64,000 nucleotides of DNA from Virgibacillus sp. 7505 (GTDB lineage: Bacteria; Bacillota; Bacilli; Bacillales; Amphibacillaceae). Below the pieces are notes generated by a model that was not told the origin of the DNA, did not search any database, and saw nothing but the letters and a program-made list of their open reading frames with translations. Made by a program: the position numbers and the translations under genes. Below, piece by piece: positions 62,188-64,000 of the stretch; the first letter of the stretch is position 1, and each line of letters begins with the position of its first letter. The stretch lies in the NCBI RefSeq assembly GCF_002272135.1, contig NZ_NPBF01000032.1:62001-126000 (forward strand), written 5' to 3'.

Positions 62188-62522
62188 CCACTCCCTTTGA
62201 TTTTTAGATAGAACAGCTTATCCTCCTTTATGCAATATTTAGGACTATTTATTCATCCCATGCCATTCTGTCTTATAATCGTATCTTTTGCAAGAAAAGG
62301 GTGAATTTACCATAATCGACATCTTGAAGCATAAACAGCTTGTTTTTACAGGAACTTAACCGCAAGATTTGTCGTATTTTCAAGAAGCAAAACGAAAACA
62401 CGCATTTTCCATTAAGAAATGCGTGTTTCAGACAGTGTATTAATAATTTGTAAAATAAAAAGATGGACTACCCTTCCCATGCTCTGAATAGGCTGTACAA
62501 GTCAGCCAAAAGGAGGCCAAGC
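62188..62522. other. Intergenic region with orphan hairpin
   Basis: 335 bases without a gene. AAACACGCATTT (62396-62407) pairs with AAATGCGTGTTT (62417-62428), and the minus strand continues TTCGTTTT. A TATAAT at 62274 has no clear -35. Nothing else is recognisable; the left part is A/T-rich. Confidence 0.55.
62396..62428 (-). terminator. Terminator-like hairpin upstream of lysE
   Basis: A 12-bp stem AAACACGCATTT/AAATGCGTGTTT with a 9-base loop. T tract is better on the minus strand, on which no gene ends nearby. It could stop transcripts coming from the right-hand permease gene. Confidence 0.5.
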
Positions 62523-63143
62523 ATGGGTAATATACTCAATTATATATTGTTAGGAGTAAGTCTCTCTGCACCAGTCGGTCCAGTCAATGCCGCTCAAATG
62601 GAAAAAGGAATACGCGGCGGGTTCCTGCAAAGTCTATCTGTCGGGTTCGGTGCCATGCTGGCAGATATCCTGTATATGCTGCTTGTATATCTTGGGTTCT
62701 ATCATGTCATCATGATCCCGGTCGTCCAGTCTTTTCTTTTCTTCTTCGGAAGCTTTGTATTCCTTTATCTTGGTATTGAGAGCGTTCTGAAAACACGGAC
62801 CTTGACTCGAGCCAGTATGACGACGGTTGCACCGCTGCAAGGGCTTCGATATGGTTTCTTTCTTGCACTCGTAAACCCAATCAGCATTATGTTTTGGGTA
62901 GGCGTTTATGGATCCGTTCTTGCCAAGATAGTCGAACAAGGCGAGTCAAATCATTTATTGCTTTACACGATCAGCATCTTTGTCGGTGTTTTTCTATGGG
63001 ATAATGTAATCGCCCTATTATCCAGCAGCCTGCGCCGGTTCCTGAATGATCGGCTGCTGCGGCTGATTACCTTTGTTTCTGGATTGTCATTGCTTGGTTT
63101 TGGTATCTATTTTGGCTATTTAGGCATTTTGAGTGTGCTCTGA
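62523..63143 (+). CDS. LysE-family amino acid exporter
   Basis: This 206-residue membrane protein has six helices and the LysE motifs SLSAPVGPVNAAQMEKGIRGGFLQSLSVGFGAMLAD and FLALVNPISIMFWVGVYGSV. It exports an amino acid or related compound. The ATG at 62523 follows AAAGGAGG by six bases; the longer frame is not needed. Its last 24 bases overlap the end of the convergent permease gene, leaving no room for a terminator between them. Confidence 0.87.
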   Translation: MGNILNYILLGVSLSAPVGPVNAAQMEKGIRGGFLQSLSVGFGAMLADILYMLLVYLGFYHVIMIPVVQSFLFFFGSFVFLYLGIESVLKTRTLTRASMTTVAPLQGLRYGFFLALVNPISIMFWVGVYGSVLAKIVEQGESNHLLLYTISIFVGVFLWDNVIALLSSSLRRFLNDRLLRLITFVSGLSLLGFGIYFGYLGILSVL

Positions 63144-64000
63144 TTTTTTCCGTTTGATCCAAATACCGATAATAAGAATAAGTACCGCAAAGCCGGCACT
63201 TACATATAAGCCTGGACGTACTTCCGCTTCGACTGCTGTTCCGCTGATTCCTGCGAGCAGCAGAATACCTCCTATTACCGTCACCAGCTTATTGCCCATC
63301 TTGAACTTTTCAATCTTCCACGCAGATGCCAGGATGAACATCCAATTGTACAATAGCAGCAATCCAGCAGCCGTGGTGATGTACTCATATATTTTCCCGG
63401 GCAATAATAAAGCGGTGATGATACTGGCAAGCAGACCTACTGCCGCCAGCAGCATACTAGCTAAAGGAAGGTCCTTATACTTCAGTTTCTTCGCAAACAG
63501 CTGCGGCGCATCTTTGTCTTTTGCCAATACGACAAGCAGATTCGTTACTGCAAAAAGTGCTGCACATAAAGTGGAGAACCCAGCAATGATGACAGCAGCA
63601 TTAAACACATGCGGGAAGAAATCAAGCGGCGTTTTCGATAGCGCCGTAACAAATGGACTTTCATTCATCTTGAAATCATGCGTCTTGACCATGCTGATTG
63701 CCAAAAGCAGCGAAACGACATAAAAAATCGCCAGTCCGATCAGCATAATTGTCCCAGCCTTTGCGGCTTCTTCCTTCTTCTTCAACTGCATGGACATCAT
63801 TCCGATAACCTCAATACCCCCAAAAGCATAAAAAGCATAAATCAGCGATGCCCATAGCCCTTTGTATCCATCATGAAGGAACGACTCCTCAAAAGGCTTA
63901 TACGTTGATTCTGTAGAGATAACGTTAAATAACACAAGTGCGGCCAATATAATAAACATCGTAATTGCTGCAGTTTTGACGACCGCAAATATATTCTCCA
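63120..64000 (-). CDS. Amino acid permease (APC family), C-terminal part
   Basis: The gene enters from beyond the right edge. The 292 visible residues begin ENIFAVVKTAAITMFIIL and contain about eight helices. SLIYAFYAFGGIEVIGMMS is the TM6 signature of APC permeases, and STLCAALFAVTNLLVVLAKDKDAPQLFAKK is the TM8-to-loop motif. The C-terminus is short and basic (KRKKSEHTQNA). Substrate is unknown. It converges with and overlaps the lysE gene by 24 bases. Confidence 0.85.
   Translation of the reverse strand, partial: ENIFAVVKTAAITMFIILAALVLFNVISTESTYKPFEESFLHDGYKGLWASLIYAFYAFGGIEVIGMMSMQLKKKEEAAKAGTIMLIGLAIFYVVSLLLAISMVKTHDFKMNESPFVTALSKTPLDFFPHVFNAAVIIAGFSTLCAALFAVTNLLVVLAKDKDAPQLFAKKLKYKDLPLASMLLAAVGLLASIITALLLPGKIYEYITTAAGLLLLYNWMFILASAWKIEKFKMGNKLVTVIGGILLLAGISGTAVEAEVRPGLYVSAGFAVLILIIGIWIKRKKSEHTQNA

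Noticed and set aside
62230-62430. Small RNA ending at the 62396 hairpin
   Set aside because: TATAAT at 62274 has no -35 partner and the plus-strand T tract after the hairpin is only three bases.

Overview
The window reads as the chromosome of a Bacillaceae species (Bacillota). Shine-Dalgarno sites are strong AGGAGG types, TTG and GTG starts are common, and CcpA cre sites, Zur boxes, a sigma-B and a sigma-D promoter and many gene orders match Bacillus subtilis. It carries a Bacillus megaterium-type gas vesicle cluster. A Terribacillus-like genus is my guess and is not proven by the sequence. There are no rRNA or tRNA genes, CRISPR arrays, complete insertion sequences or prophage genes.

Layout. 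1-4.7 kb: the end of a DUF4440-type gene, a small membrane protein, and a lichenan/cellobiose PTS operon (licBCA plus activator licR) with a cre site. 4.7-9.6 kb: TetR repressor YerO and the RND exporter SwrC, divergent, with two matching operators, then an unknown gene. 9.7-14.6 kb: eleven gas vesicle genes on the minus strand. 14.7-19.5 kb: an AraC regulator with a LysE exporter, a sodium:solute symporter pair, Bacillaceae interspersed repeats, and a broken secreted-protein gene. 19.6-24.4 kb: gluconate operon gntZKP, divergent from an RpiR-type regulator. 24.4-28.7 kb: glucomannan operon gmuBACDR. 28.9-34.4 kb: a Rap protein without Phr, a pentapeptide-repeat protein, a PucR-type regulator and a chemoreceptor with a sigma-D promoter. 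34.4-38.2 kb: zinc-starvation genes (three COG0523 GTPases and the zinc-free ribosomal protein S14) under two Zur boxes. 38.3-41.4 kb: a 38-codon gene with a sigma-B promoter, tandem repeats, and proline catabolism (putB, P5C dehydrogenase). 41.6-48.1 kb: an exopolysaccharide region with a membrane-anchored GH10, a cellulose-synthase-like enzyme carrying two PilZ domains, a probable c-di-GMP-II riboswitch, and a YdaK-YdaM-YdaJ-like operon. 48.1-56.5 kb: polyphosphate enzymes ppx-ppk, a Ser-rich surface protein, a VOC protein and a MalT-like regulator. 56.6-64 kb: phospho-beta-glucosidase plus ROK kinase with an AraC regulator, UDP-glucose dehydrogenase, an orphan sigma factor, a LysE exporter and a partial amino acid permease.

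The most interesting system is the exopolysaccharide region. Cyclic di-GMP appears to be read three times there: by the riboswitch in front of the operon, by a degenerate GGDEF receptor inside the operon, and by tandem PilZ domains on the neighbouring synthase. The gas vesicle cluster is also unusual: it has no gvpN or gvpP, and its first gene seems to start at a non-standard codon. Much of the rest is plant-polysaccharide sugar use under carbon catabolite control, with cre sites at the lic, gnt and gmu operons.
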